A stretch of 64,000 nucleotides of DNA, from assembly GCA_964058845.1 (NCBI GenBank), contig CAXKVR010000026.1:62001-126000 (forward strand), in the 5' to 3' direction. The position numbers and the translations under genes are program-made. The DNA is from Carex sylvatica. Its lineage: Eukaryota; Streptophyta; Magnoliopsida; Poales; Cyperaceae. Positions 24,419 to 35,197 of this stretch are shown in pieces. Under the pieces are notes generated by a model that did no database searches, was not told the DNA's origin, and was given only the letters and a program-made list of their open reading frames with translations. Positions within the stretch are counted from its first letter, which is position 1, and every line of letters begins with the position of its first letter.

Positions 24419-25042
24419 GTCCAGATTCAGATAATTTCCGAATACAGATTCGAATAATTTTTTAATATCCATAGAAGATCCGGATACAGATACGAATTCG
24501 GATACGGAGTCCTAAACGGAGCGGATATCCGGACTATCCAAAACCCAATAATTCCTAGATACGGATACGAATTCGAAGTCCTAAACGGAGTGGATATCCG
24601 GACTCTAATAAAAGAGGAATTAATATTTGCTATAGGTGAGATTTAAACCCATGCACTCCCATCTCAAGACCTTTGAACTAAGCTTCAAACCACTACACCA
24701 CAACTTCTTTTGTTACCATTCCTTTATTTGATATATATATTATATAAATATATTATCTCTCATCTCTCCATACACTTATAGTTATCATTAATATTTATAT
24801 TTAATTTTTTAATTAATATTTGTATCTTAGAAATTCATATATCTTAATTATTCGACCATTATTCGTTTTATATCCGTATTTGAATCCGTATCCGTATCTG
24901 TTTAAGGCAAATTTAGTTTTGAATTTTAATATCCGTTTACTATCCATATCCGTATTCGTATCTGCTCATTATCCGACAAATGCGGATATGGTATGAGCAT
25001 TATTCGCTCCGTATCCGCTCCGTTTACACCCCTAAGTATATC

Positions 25043-27628
25043 ACCCCGTGCTATGCCAATAGGATCAAAAGATCCGAATAATATAATCCAAGGACTGCGA
25101 TCATAGGCACAATGATACACGTTGCCTAGTGACATCGAGCATTACCCACAAGTTATAAGCACGCTAGCCGATGGTTATATCAAAATCTGATGTGTCATCT
25201 CGCCTAACGATTCATCACCCAAACATATCCAATAGGAGAAATCATACAATGTAAGTCGTAAAAAGTTAATCTCTTCCCTCATGAGCAGGAGAGACCAATA
25301 GGACCAGGGGCTCGCATCCGGCCCTATGCATCAAGGCTCATCGACCTTATGCACTTGCACTTCATTCCTCAAGGTCCGCATTGGGCCTTAGGAACTTCCG
25401 TTCTAGGCAAAGTAGCTCCTAATGTAGGGTAGGAATAAATTCCCGAATCGTACCGTGCCACAGAACTCGAGATCGAAACTGCTCACGTCAAATAGCAAAA
25501 TGATCGAAAATGATACATAATCAAAGTTTATATATATAATATAAATCTTAAGGCCATCTGAGAATCAAGTGACACTCAGCTCAGTGGTTGTTGGGTCGTC
25601 CCATGCCAAGTGACACCGAGATGGAACGAAGTCACTCGGCCCTGCTCAGCTCTCACCAATGCATGCAAATGCACGTAAAATAATAATATATTGTCCTCTA
25701 CGAGAAGAAGACAACTAATAACCTAATATTCTAATAATTTATATATATATATTATTTAATTACTCTACTCCTAAAATACAGTAAATTCGAGTTTTTCAGG
25801 GATTATGCAATTCTACCTATAGTGCAGAAAGGATAAACATGTTCTATAGTTTTAATGCATTTACTTAAAATAAAGTGCGGATGTCAGGTCAGATGGATCG
25901 ACTGGTAAGAGTACGCCCACGAAAAGAAATAATTCAGATATCCCACACCTGAATGGCTGAAGACGCGACGGCTAATCATCGGCGAAATCAGCGAGATCCG
26001 CGTATGCTCCAAACTGCGTGTCAGTTGGATCAGTCCACGAATCAGACTCGTGCCGAATCTGCTGATCTGAAATTACGTAATTATAACTAATTAATATTTA
26101 CTCTAAATTATTCTAACCCTCGCCCCATTTAATATGTTTAATTTGTATTCTCGATTATTTCGATTTATAAAACTTGTCACTTGATTATTAATTTGATAAA
26201 TCTAGTCCAATTTGATTTTAAAATAAACGGTACTTTTATTATTTTAATTTGAAGATAAATTATTTGTAAAAATTCTAATGTCAAAATATTCACAAAATAA
26301 TTAGTCTTGGTTTACGAAAATTTTATACGTGTCCTACTTAATATATTCTAATTTATTATATATTTTGATTTATTTGATGTTAACTATAATTATTATAATC
26401 GATCGAATGTGATTCCGAAAGTTATTTTATTATTAAAAATTTCTAATGTTACTATTTTAATAAAATATATAAGTTGTATATTTATTACTAACTAATATTT
26501 AACTTAACATGTTTTAGTTATTTTGTAACTTAGATACATAATTTGTTTATAAAATTTTAGAGACGAAATCTTAAACTATTTTACGAGCTTTCTAATTATT
26601 TAATTCTAGGTCGCACAATTTGTTATTTATTACTACTCTAATTTTACCGTTTATTCGTCATTTCGAATCTAAGTCAAAAATAAATATTTTTTTTGTTTAT
26701 GTTTCAAAAATACTTAAATGTTATAAACTTTTAAAACTTATTTTGTTAAACTTTTATTTTATTTAAATGTATTGGGTGTTTTAATTTAGTTTCTTATTAA
26801 ACTTTAAACTTGAAAGTCGCGTTTCTAATGCGACAATTACGCTTTTTAAAAAAATTTCATAATTTAATTTCACATGACAAATCAAATCAATTCATTTCAA
26901 AAGCCCAATTTTAACCAATCCAAAAATATAAACATGCATGGCCGGCCTCAATTTTCAAAACAATTCACTTTTCACAGGCCCTTATAATTATATAATTCAT
27001 ACAAGGGCCTACATTTTGCACCATTAACCTCAATAATTTGAACAATTGCATAATGGCCCATATCAGATCATATACTGCTAAAACCTTATCATTCACAGCA
27101 CCAGCAAAACAACAGCCTAGCGTAACAAGCAAGACAAGGCAGTAACAAGGTAGTAGTAAGGTACAAGCCAAGCAATAACATCAACCAGCGCCCAACCACA
27201 AGCACCAGACAGGGAAACGGCAAGCACAGGGCAAAGTGACCAGAGGTCACCATAGAACAGCCCAGCAAAACAGAACCACAAACATGGCAACGGGTCAGAT
27301 CAGAGGGGGTATCAACAAGGCAATGCCTTTGCCGGGAAAAACAACAACCCGAGCAATCAAGGCGAACTAACTAATCGAACGAGTCAACGAATTTCTAAGG
27401 TGCTTACTTACCCGATTAGCAAAGAAATCTCAGAGGTGGCTCATCAAGAACGGTCGGTACCGAGTCTCTACACCTTGCCGCTCGGCCGTCTAAATCAAGC
27501 ACCGAATTCAACAACAAGCACCAGCAGTAAGCAAGCACCAGTATCACAAGCAAGTACCAAAACCCCAAACCCTAGGGTTTGAGAGAACACGGAATCACAG
27601 AAAATAGAAGGGGGATAAAGGGATATAG
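25043..27628. other. Body of the long LTR-type element, no gene
   Basis: Continuation of the level-2 element. It has gypsy-like non-coding sequence and a long AT-rich part from 26.1 to 26.9 kb. I see no conserved retroelement protein on either strand. Confidence 0.6.
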
Positions 27629-27636
27629 TCTCAACT

Positions 27637-28183
27637 GGGGGTGTAAACGAGCTGGCTTGGGCCGAGCTAAGCCTTAGCTCGGCTCGTTTATTTTAGCCCG
27701 AACCTGGACCGAGCGAGCTGGACCTAGGTCATCCGAATCAAAAACTCCTGACTCGCTCGTGACAAGCCAGCTCGAACTAGTTCGCGAGCTGACGAGCTGG
27801 CTCGCTAGACTTTATTGGACTGTTATTATACAAATTCAAAAATATAAAAATAAGAAAACTTATTCAAAAAATTTAAGAAATTGTTCAGCAGGTACATCTT
27901 CAAGCAACAGAAGCCCATATTATTTCTTTCCAAACAAAAAATACATCAATTTTGCATAATTGCGCCTTTAAAAATGAGACTGGACTTAAAATTATACATA
28001 GCTAAATCCTAAATTCACTGTAGCTTAACGAGCCGAGCTGGCCCGATCCGAACTGACCCTGGCTCAGCTCGTTTATTTTGGCTCGAGCCTGAGCCGAGCT
28101 GGCTCGTTAACAGCTCGATCCACTACCGAGCGAGCTGTTAGCGAGCTAGAGACGAGCCACGAGCCGCGAGCTTTTTTGACAGC
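27637..28183. mobile_element. hAT-like MITE rich in CGAGCT motifs, also inside the LTR
   Basis: Left end GGGGGTGTAAACGAGCTGGC; right end GCTTTTTTGACAGCC. Flanking duplications are TCTCAACT (27629-27636) and CCTCAACT (28184-28191), 7 of 8 matching. The interior repeats 'gagccgagctggctcg' in both orientations. It differs in sequence from the TAGGGGTGTAAACGGAG family despite the similar tip. Confidence 0.8.
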
Positions 28184-29461
28184 CCTCAACTCATGAGCAA
28201 ACGAACCAGAAAAACCCCAAGAAAGGGAGAAGGGATGCATATATACCCGGGGAACGAGAGAACCACACGCAATGTCACTGTTTTGCAATAAATTCGCCCC
28301 AGAGGGGCGTGGGTTCGCTGACCAGCGACGGAACAGGAGGCGTACAGAGCAGAGAGCGCGGAAAACTCAAATTCAGGGTACTTCTCCAGTAAGGAAAGGA
28401 AAGGAGAGAAGGAGCACGGAGTGGGGTCGGATTGTCAGCGGAAGAAAAGGAGAGATGGGCTAGGATGGAAGCGAGAGAAGAGAGACAGAGAGGGTTTCTC
28501 TCTTCTTGCGGGAAACAGAGAAGAAGGAGACGGGGAGGGGGTCTAGGCTAAGCGGACCCGAACCCCTTATTCATTTGGGTTAATTCCCAAGTTTTCATTT
28601 AATTCAAAATGGAAGGATATTATCTCTTCACGATTCGTGCGTGATTAAAGATCAATGGTTTAAACAATTCCAGAGAAAATAAAGTTTCTAATTGATAGGC
28701 ATTGGATGTCAAGATTCGTGTTAGATCAAACCAATGGTTCTAATAATTCAGAAGTGTATATAACTTGATAGCTGATCTAAAAATACGGTTCCTAATATAA
28801 ATTCGATTTGAGGTTTCATAATATTTTTATATTGTCGTATGAATCTTTTCAAGTGTTTATAATTTGCTTTTAGAATCCGAATTATTTGATATTAGTTAGT
28901 ATATACATATATATAATTATCCAAATCAAATTCTATAGTTTATAAACGAACGAAATTTATAACTTTTATATAATATTATTCGTACAAATATTTGTATATT
29001 TATTTAGAACTTAATATATTTATTTATTTGCATGAATTCATTTATTTTTCTTTCTAAATTCCATAATTCCATAAATTATTTATATCTCGAGATTCTTACC
29101 TTATTTTCTCAAATCAATTATATAATTTTTATTGGTTCCATAAATTGTTTTAGTTCTAACCCCTATAATTTGAATGTACATAATTCATAGTTCGTTTATA
29201 TTTCAAAATTTTAGATTCATTTAAAATTAATTAGACAATCCGATCGATCATTAATTTAAATAAAAAAATTATTTAAGCATAAAAATTATTTTAGCAAATT
29301 AATTATTATTTTAAAATTTCAGAATATAACAAGTTATAATTCGGTTTTAAAAAAAGATCGAATCGAACCATTAAACCGAAAAAACTAAACCGTTTAATCC
29401 AAACTAATTCAATTCAGTACAAAACCGACTAAACCAAACCCGATGAACACCCCTAGGCATA

Positions 29462-30280
29462 AACCCCTTCTATGTGACTGGAATTTAGATCCTCACCGTG
29501 TAGAATGAGATTTGAGTTAATATTGGTATAAAGTAAGTGGTCAAAAAATGATGAAAATAAAATTATTATTTTCACCATACTATACTAAATTAATTTATAA
29601 TTTATAATTTTAATATGCAAACGCATTAGTAATGAAGTACATTAGTTTTAAGAGTTTGAATTTGTCAATTTAAAATTATATAATAGATTTTTAAAATAAT
29701 AATATAGAAAGTCTCACGCTATTTATAACATCTAAGTTTTACTCATATTCAAAATATGCATCGAATTGTGTTGAACCCGACTATGAGTAATTTGCATTAT
29801 CAGAGGATACTCACTGTATTGGTATTAGTAATTTAATTCTAAATATACATTTTGCGTGACAATTTTTTTGCAAATTTAAAAAAGTGTGATAATCTCTGAT
29901 CTCATGAATAAAATAATTATTTTAAATGAAATTGCTTTCAAAACGTCGTGTTAGTAAAAATATTAATCCTTATTTTCTTATTTATTTCACAAATTAATTT
30001 TAGATATTGTTCAAGATTTCTTTTTCAATTTTTAAATACTAAAAGTAATCAAAATTAATTGTATGAGTATACTGTTTTTGAAATTAAAACGAAATTTCAA
30101 GGGAAATTTTTTTCTTTTTTTTTGAAAATCTTCACAGAGATTATAAGTCCTGAGAAAATTGAACTCTCATTTTTTGAGTAATCAATCATTTTAACTTTTT
30201 TCTTGACAAACTTATGCTACCTCTCCTTTCTATGTATTATTCAAAAGAAGAGAACTTTTTGTATAGAACATAAAACGCAA
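29462..30280. other. Intergenic AT-rich sequence, no gene seen
   Basis: About 820 bp between the nested transposon block and the second methyltransferase copy. No repeats or coding sequence recognised. Confidence 0.5.
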
Positions 30281-30431
30281 TTTGACACTTATCTTATTCC
30301 GCCGATACACCGTAACATTTCCCGCTCTCGGTTTATCTTGATCGGGAAATGAGAACTTGAGAAGCCACCTCTGCAGTACTACTACTACTCTGTTTGGACA
30401 AAGAAACCAAAAAGAACAACATTTTTTTTTC
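30281..30431. repeat. Segment shared with the upstream region of the ATL gene
   Basis: Starts 'tttgacacttatcttat', continues 'cgccgatacaccgtaacatt' and ends in a T run. It is alignable with 52499-52658 with small indels. It stops exactly where similarity to the first methyltransferase upstream region ('ctcgaatcagcaaatcccat') begins, so it marks the left breakpoint of the gene duplication. Confidence 0.8.
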
Positions 30432-31272
30432 TCGAATCAGCAAATCCCATCTCACTTCTCAGTAAGCCCCCTCTCTATCTGCACAACTCGCTCTCCGAAA
30501 TCCAAAAATGGCTCCCCCACCTCCTACCGACCCGGCAGCGAGCATCGCTATCTTGGAGATCACCAATCTACTCTCTGTTCCAATGGCCCTCACAACGGTG
30601 ATCCGCCTCGGAGTCCCGGCTGCCATCTGGTGCTCCGGCGAGAACAACCCTCTCTAAGCCTCCGAGATCCTCCCCTCCTCTGACGACCCTTCCCTCCTTC
30701 AGCGCCTCCTCCGCCTTCTCTCCTCCTACAACATCTTCGAAGAGGACATATCTGACACTGGGACCCGCCGCTACTCCCTCACTTCTATTGGTGAAATCCT
30801 AGTTGGTAAATCTTCTTATGCGGACTACATGCTGCAACACCACCAGGATGCGCTAATATGCGCTTGGCCAAAGCTCCATGAGGCTGTACTGGATCCGACT
30901 GGACCCGACCCGTTTAGGCGTGCCAATGGAGGGGTGCCATTTTACGAGTATTATGGCATGGATCCCAAGGCCAATGGGCTGATGTTGCGGGATATGAAGG
31001 GGGTCTCAGAGCCATTCATGGAAAGGCTTCTAAAATGTTACAATACAGGGTATCGAAAAACTCGAAAGTCAGGGTTTGATGGGGTGGATCTATTGGTCGA
31101 GGTGGGAGGTAGCTCAGGCGCCTGTCTGCAGATGATAATGAAAAAGGTCAGGTCTGTCAGAGCTGGAGTCAATTTTGACTTGCCTGAGGTTGTTGCAGCT
31201 GCACCGGAGATTCCTAGTGAGTCTTTTACCTGTTCATCTGCAATTTTAATCATTTAGCTTTTGTATCTAATA

Positions 31273-31690
31273 GTTTTAGTAAAAGAGAGAAGCTTGTATT
31301 GATCTTGTGTACTTGATTCTGGTATATATTGCTAAACATCTCGAACTTAATAGTTTTAGGAAAAAGAGCGAATCTTGTATTAATCTTGTTTGCTTGATTA
31401 CAATTACATGGAGTCTATTTATAGATTTGATTGTGCTATGTTGCTGAACATCTCCAACTTAGTAGTTTTAGTAAAAAACGAGAATCTTGTATTAATCTTG
31501 TGTTCAGCTGCAATTACATGGAGTTTATTTATAGATTTGATTGTGATATATATGTTGCTAAACATCTCCAACTTAATAGTTTTAGGAAAAAGAGCGAATC
31601 TTGTATTTGTGTGCATTAATCTATTACATGGAGTCTATTTATAGGCTTGACCATGGTATTTTCCTATAAATCTCCAACTAATATATCCAT
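31273..31690. repeat. Minisatellite in intron 1 of the duplicate methyltransferase
   Basis: Three to four copies of the ~115-bp unit seen at 19108-19425, with more copies and different internal deletions. The tandem array predates the gene duplication and has since changed length in each copy. Confidence 0.8.
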
Positions 31691-31898
31691 TCCTGGCAAG
31701 TAATATATGAAATACTGAATTGACCTAAATTTCCTGTACAACTCCTTGTTCTACTTAAATTCAATCTATGATTGAATTCCTTAGTGCATCCAAATTTCTG
31801 ATGTGAACTTGTCATGACTAGCAGTTCCATCAGAAACCAATCAAGTTGATGGGGACTACTAAACCAAACATGCAATTATTCGAGTATGTTATTTAAAA

Positions 31899-32293
31899 GA
31901 GTAGGGTTAAAATGTACAAAACCAGTGTCCCAATTATATTCCACGTCTCTATCTCCGTTTATAAAGTTCAAACAGTCGATCCGAACCTTTCATCTTGTTC
32001 TACATATTAAAATGTGCTTAGAGACCAAATTTTATATTTTTTTGAAATTTTTTTACTATTTTTTTAGATAGGTACAAAATCACTGTTTTTGAATGGTCCA
32101 GATGCAGTGATTTTGTACCTATCTAAAAAAATTTCAAAAAATATAAAATTTAGTCTCTAAGCACATTTTAATATGTAGAACAAGATTAACGGTTTGGATC
32201 GACTGTTTGAACTTTGTAAATGCAGATAAAGACATGATAAAGACATGGAATATGGTTGGAACACAAAACTAATCATGCATTTTAACCCTTCTC
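31899..32293. mobile_element. 395-bp palindromic Mutator-like MITE with proven empty site
   Basis: Terminal repeats GAGTAGGGTTAAAATG and CATTTTAACCCTTCTC differ at one position. Exact 9-bp duplications TATTTAAAA lie at 31890-31898 and 32294-32302. The paralogous intron at 19690-19698 has a single TATTTAAAA in the same surrounding sequence, which proves the insertion and its TSD. A 9-bp TSD and ends starting GAG are typical of Mutator-like elements. Confidence 0.95.
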
Positions 32294-32452
32294 TATTTAA
32301 AATTGGCATTATATCAGTGAAGTAGCCAAGGATCTAATAATTTAGGAATTCCATTTCAATTTGTTGAAAAACAGCAGACAGGGGTCGATAGCCTCATACA
32401 GCTCGACTCAATAAAGAACCTAAATTACTGATAAAAACACAATGATTATTAC

Positions 32453-32622
32453 CAGGGTTTTAAATAGCTAGCTAGCTATAGTTTTTTTCGGATTTCAATA
32501 GCTATAACGCTATTAACCTTTTTTCTTTTATAATGATTCTAAATAGCTAACTTAATTTGATTGCGCTGTAGCTTTTTCGGACTTTAAAAGCTATACCACT
32601 ATAATCGATATTTAAAACCTTG
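32453..32622. mobile_element. Short MITE in intron 1 of the duplicate methyltransferase
   Basis: Ends CAGGGTTTTAAATAGC and GATATTTAAAACCTTG are inverted repeats. The 170 bp have no counterpart in the first copy, where 'aatgattattacc' runs into different sequence. Flanks share TATTAC but not a clean 8-bp duplication. Possibly hAT. Confidence 0.65.
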
Positions 32623-33781
32623 ATATTACAGAGTGTTCTGGCTTCATATCCGATCTTGATAAGTTGGAATAGATCACTATAAAAAGAGAGTTCATGAACC
32701 ATAATTAGACTGTTTAAATTTATGCTCATGAGCAGGTGAAAATATAATACATATAAACTGATGTTCTTTAACCATATATGCAGGAGTAACCCATGTTGGT
32801 GGTGACATGTTTAAATTCATTCCACCCGGCGATGCCATTTTTATGAAGGTATAGTACTGAAAACTAAACTATAGGTTTCAATTGCCGCCTCTGTTACAAA
32901 GAAATTCCATAACTTTGCTATACCAAGGAAAAAGGGAAAAAAGAAGGAAAGATAGTTGTTAATGCAAAATGGAGTAACTTCAACTATATATCCCATTTAA
33001 AGGTTTTCATTGGATCCGGTTTAATTGGTTTTCAACCGAACTAAATTTTTTTGGATTAAATGGTTATGTTTTTTGGTTTAAATGGTTCGGTTTAGTTGAA
33101 TTTTCGAATTACTTTGGTTTTTCATATTTGGCTCGATTTAATCTCTCTTATTACGGTTCAACTTGATATATACTTAAATTACTTAGTTTTTTATATTTTG
33201 TTTGGTTTAATCTCTCTTGTTTCTGTTCGGTTTTTTTGGTTCGTTTGTTTATCTATTGAGAAATTTAATCCTGATGGTTAGGTTAGACTTTTGAAAAAAC
33301 AATTGTGACGTTGAAAGGAAATTGTACTGGATATCAATTCGATCTCAGATTAAAAATTAATGTTATGATTTTATTTTATGAAATATTTTATTTTATAAAA
33401 AATTAATTTCTTAATATGAAACATCTGATTTCGATCTGGTTCTTTTCTTTGCAGTGGATTCTGTTGACTAGGACAAAGGAAGAGTGCATTGCAATACTAA
33501 AGAACTGCTATGATGCCTTGCCTCAAGGAGGAAAATTGATTGCTTGTGAGCCGGTATTGCCGGAGGAAACCGATTGCAGTAGCAGGACTCGTGCCTTACT
33601 TGAAAACGACATATTCATCATGACCATGTATAGGACCCAAGGAAGAGGGCACACCGAAGAGGAGTTCCGGCAGGTTGGTCTTCAGGCCGGGTTCACTAGT
33701 TTCAAGGCCATCTATTTGGACCCGTTCTACACTGTCCTTGAGTTCCTCAAGTATGATCAAATCGAGTCTAGTTATTTGTGA

Positions 33782-34400
33782 TTTACAAATTGTTTCTATA
33801 ATTTTTTATTTTTCAATATGGAATCGAGTTTAGATCAAAGAGCAATATTTGGGAATGGCTGCTGGTTGATGCTTCGCTTGTTTCCCTCTGTTAATAATTC
33901 AAGGTTAACTGTAGATGTAATTGTGAAATAGGGATCATCATATCAAATATTTCTCTTCCCGGCTCCCCGTTTTATCTGTTACTGTGTTATAATTCCAGCA
34001 GCATATTTTAAAGACCCAAAGAACGTCATTATTGAAAACAAGAAACGAACTATTATTATATAGCAATTGAATTGGAAAGGCATCTCCATCCTGTTTGTTA
34101 GTGAATTTTAAATATTGATATGATAATTGTAAATTTAATTATAGAGATGTGAAGTAATATATTTTTCTTTATAGTAGATTATAGAAATGCAAATAAGTAA
34201 ATTGTAAAGAAGTTAAATAAATATATTAAATTATTAATTGTAAGGATGGAGATGATTTGAAAATAATTGAGTAATAATTGTTGAAATTATTTTTGTATAA
34301 TTGCAAGATGGAGACGCAATGGTTGCCTTTGTTTATTTGGTCGTCTCAAGCTTGAGTTACAAATTTGTAGTTCGTACTTCGTACGCTCCCACTAGGCAAA
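33782..34400. other. 3' flank shared with the first methyltransferase copy
   Basis: Alignable with 21076-21680 over most of its length. Right end of the duplicated segment. No separate gene. Confidence 0.7.
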
Positions 34401-35190
34401 CTTTTGAACCCATTTTTTTTTGTTTTTAGGCTAAAATTTACAACCGAAAATTCAAATTATTTTATTCAAATCATTTATTTGGCTTGGATACGCATTTGGA
34501 TTTTGATTAAACCAGTAATCTGGATTGGATCTTGGGTGTAATGACAAAATCATTTTTAAACTATGTTGCATGAATACGGGTACAGGTATCGTGTCGGATA
34601 CGACACGGGTACGGCGATACGGCAATTCTCAAAAATCAAGGATACAATACGTCTATTATATTTATTAATTTTTATTATTTTAATTATAATTTAAATCAAA
34701 TTTGTATGAAGACTTAACTCTAGTATCAATTAAATATATAAATTACTAGAAGGTATCACATACGAAAGTGTAGTGCAGTGGCTAAGACTTTGGCACTGAA
34801 ACGAAGTGCCAGGGGTTCGATTTGCGTTGGGAGTCAAACATTAATCAATATTAGAGGTTCGATTTGCACTGGGAGCCAAACATTAATCAATATTTTGGAA
34901 TCAATCTTGGGCTGCCCCATAAAATATAAGAAATTCTTGGGCCCATTCGGAATAGGAAACAAAAATTCAGTATCCTAAAAGGAACATTAGGCCATATCAG
35001 AACAGGGAATTCAAAGTCATTATGCAGAGAAAATGATTAGCCGTGTCGCTTCCGTATCTCTGCCGTATCACACAACATTAGTGGTTAAGAATACACCAGC
35101 TCACCCGATACGTCAGCTGACATAGTTTTTAAATGACCCCTTTTGTACTAAATGCAATATTGCCATCTCCATTTTTATATTTTTATATTT
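34401..35190. other. Repeat-like intergenic sequence
   Basis: Near 34580-34620 there is a run of 'acgggtac', 'cgtgtcgg' and 'gatacgg' motifs, and near 35040-35070 'ccgtgtcgcttccgtatc' with 'tgccgtatcaca', which look like two arms of another DNA transposon. I could not define ends or a TSD. A SINE head lies between them. Confidence 0.4.
34766..34895 (+). mobile_element. SINE-like sequence with internal 40-bp tandem duplication
   Basis: Box A-like TAGTGCAGTGGCTAAGAC (34771-34788) and box B-like GGTTCGATT (34814-34822) resemble a tRNA-derived SINE. The following ~40 bp ('ggttcgatttgc' to 'aacattaatcaatatt') are repeated once directly. Confidence 0.5.
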
Positions 35191-35197
35191 TTTTTAT

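Larger units (their letters stand above)
22866..25034. mobile_element. hAT-type MITE (core ~690 bp) inside the LTR (nest level 3)
   Basis: Terminal inverted repeats TAGGGGTGTAAACGGAG...CTCCGTTTACACCCCTA are flanked by exact 8-bp duplications AGTATATC (22858-22865 and 25035-25042). The arms are full of 'cggatacggatacgaat' motifs. Without the nested solo LTR it is about 690 bp, the same size as the relative at 53809-54497, which has the same ends. No transposase. Confidence 0.92.
22150..29331 (-). mobile_element. LTR-type insertion, probably a long Ty3/gypsy solo LTR (nest level 2)
   Basis: The element starts TGTCACACCCC and ends GAATATAACA, with exact 5-bp duplications AGTTA at 22145-22149 and 29332-29336. 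TG...CA ends and a 5-bp TSD are diagnostic of LTR retroelement integration. The minus-strand end GGGGTGTGACA is familiar from gypsy elements of the Tekay/Del type with LTRs of several kb (from memory). After removing two nested elements about 4.5 kb remains. I see no gag, protease, reverse transcriptase or integrase and no internal repeat marking two LTRs, so a solo LTR is the best reading. The remaining sequence is AT-rich with a GC-rich patch at 28.2-28.6 kb. Confidence 0.8.
21773..29453. mobile_element. hAT-type MITE (core ~494 bp), outermost of a four-level nest
   Basis: Left end GGGTTCTTCATCGGTTCGG; right end the inverse, CCGATGAACACCC. It is flanked by TGGGCATA (21765-21772) and TAGGCATA (29454-29461), an 8-bp duplication with one difference. 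The two parts of the element (21773-22149 and 29332-29453) are rich in 'ttcggttt' and 'aaaccgaa' motifs and are split by the 7.2-kb LTR-type insertion. The reported span includes everything nested inside. Confidence 0.75.
30508..33781 (+). pseudogene. Duplicate COMT-like methyltransferase, inactivated by an early stop
   Basis: Exons 30508-31216, 32784-32848 and 33455-33781 correspond one to one with the copy at 18377-21075, with introns kept, so it arose by DNA duplication and not retrotransposition. Codon 50 is TAA (30655-30657) where the other copy has TCC. After it the frame stays open to the end. Other differences: eight extra residues before the SAM motif, VGGSSGA in place of VGGSSGT, R for the split Gly at the exon 1/2 junction, and WILLTRT instead of WILMTWT at the catalytic site. 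The stop codon is lost, adding ten residues. Intron 1 has gained two MITEs. A truncated start from Met 108 would lack the dimerisation region. Loss of function is very likely. Confidence 0.93.

Noticed and set aside
22150..29331. Complete LTR retrotransposon with gag-pol
   Set aside because: No reverse transcriptase, integrase or protease on either strand, and no two copies of an LTR inside; a long solo LTR fits better.
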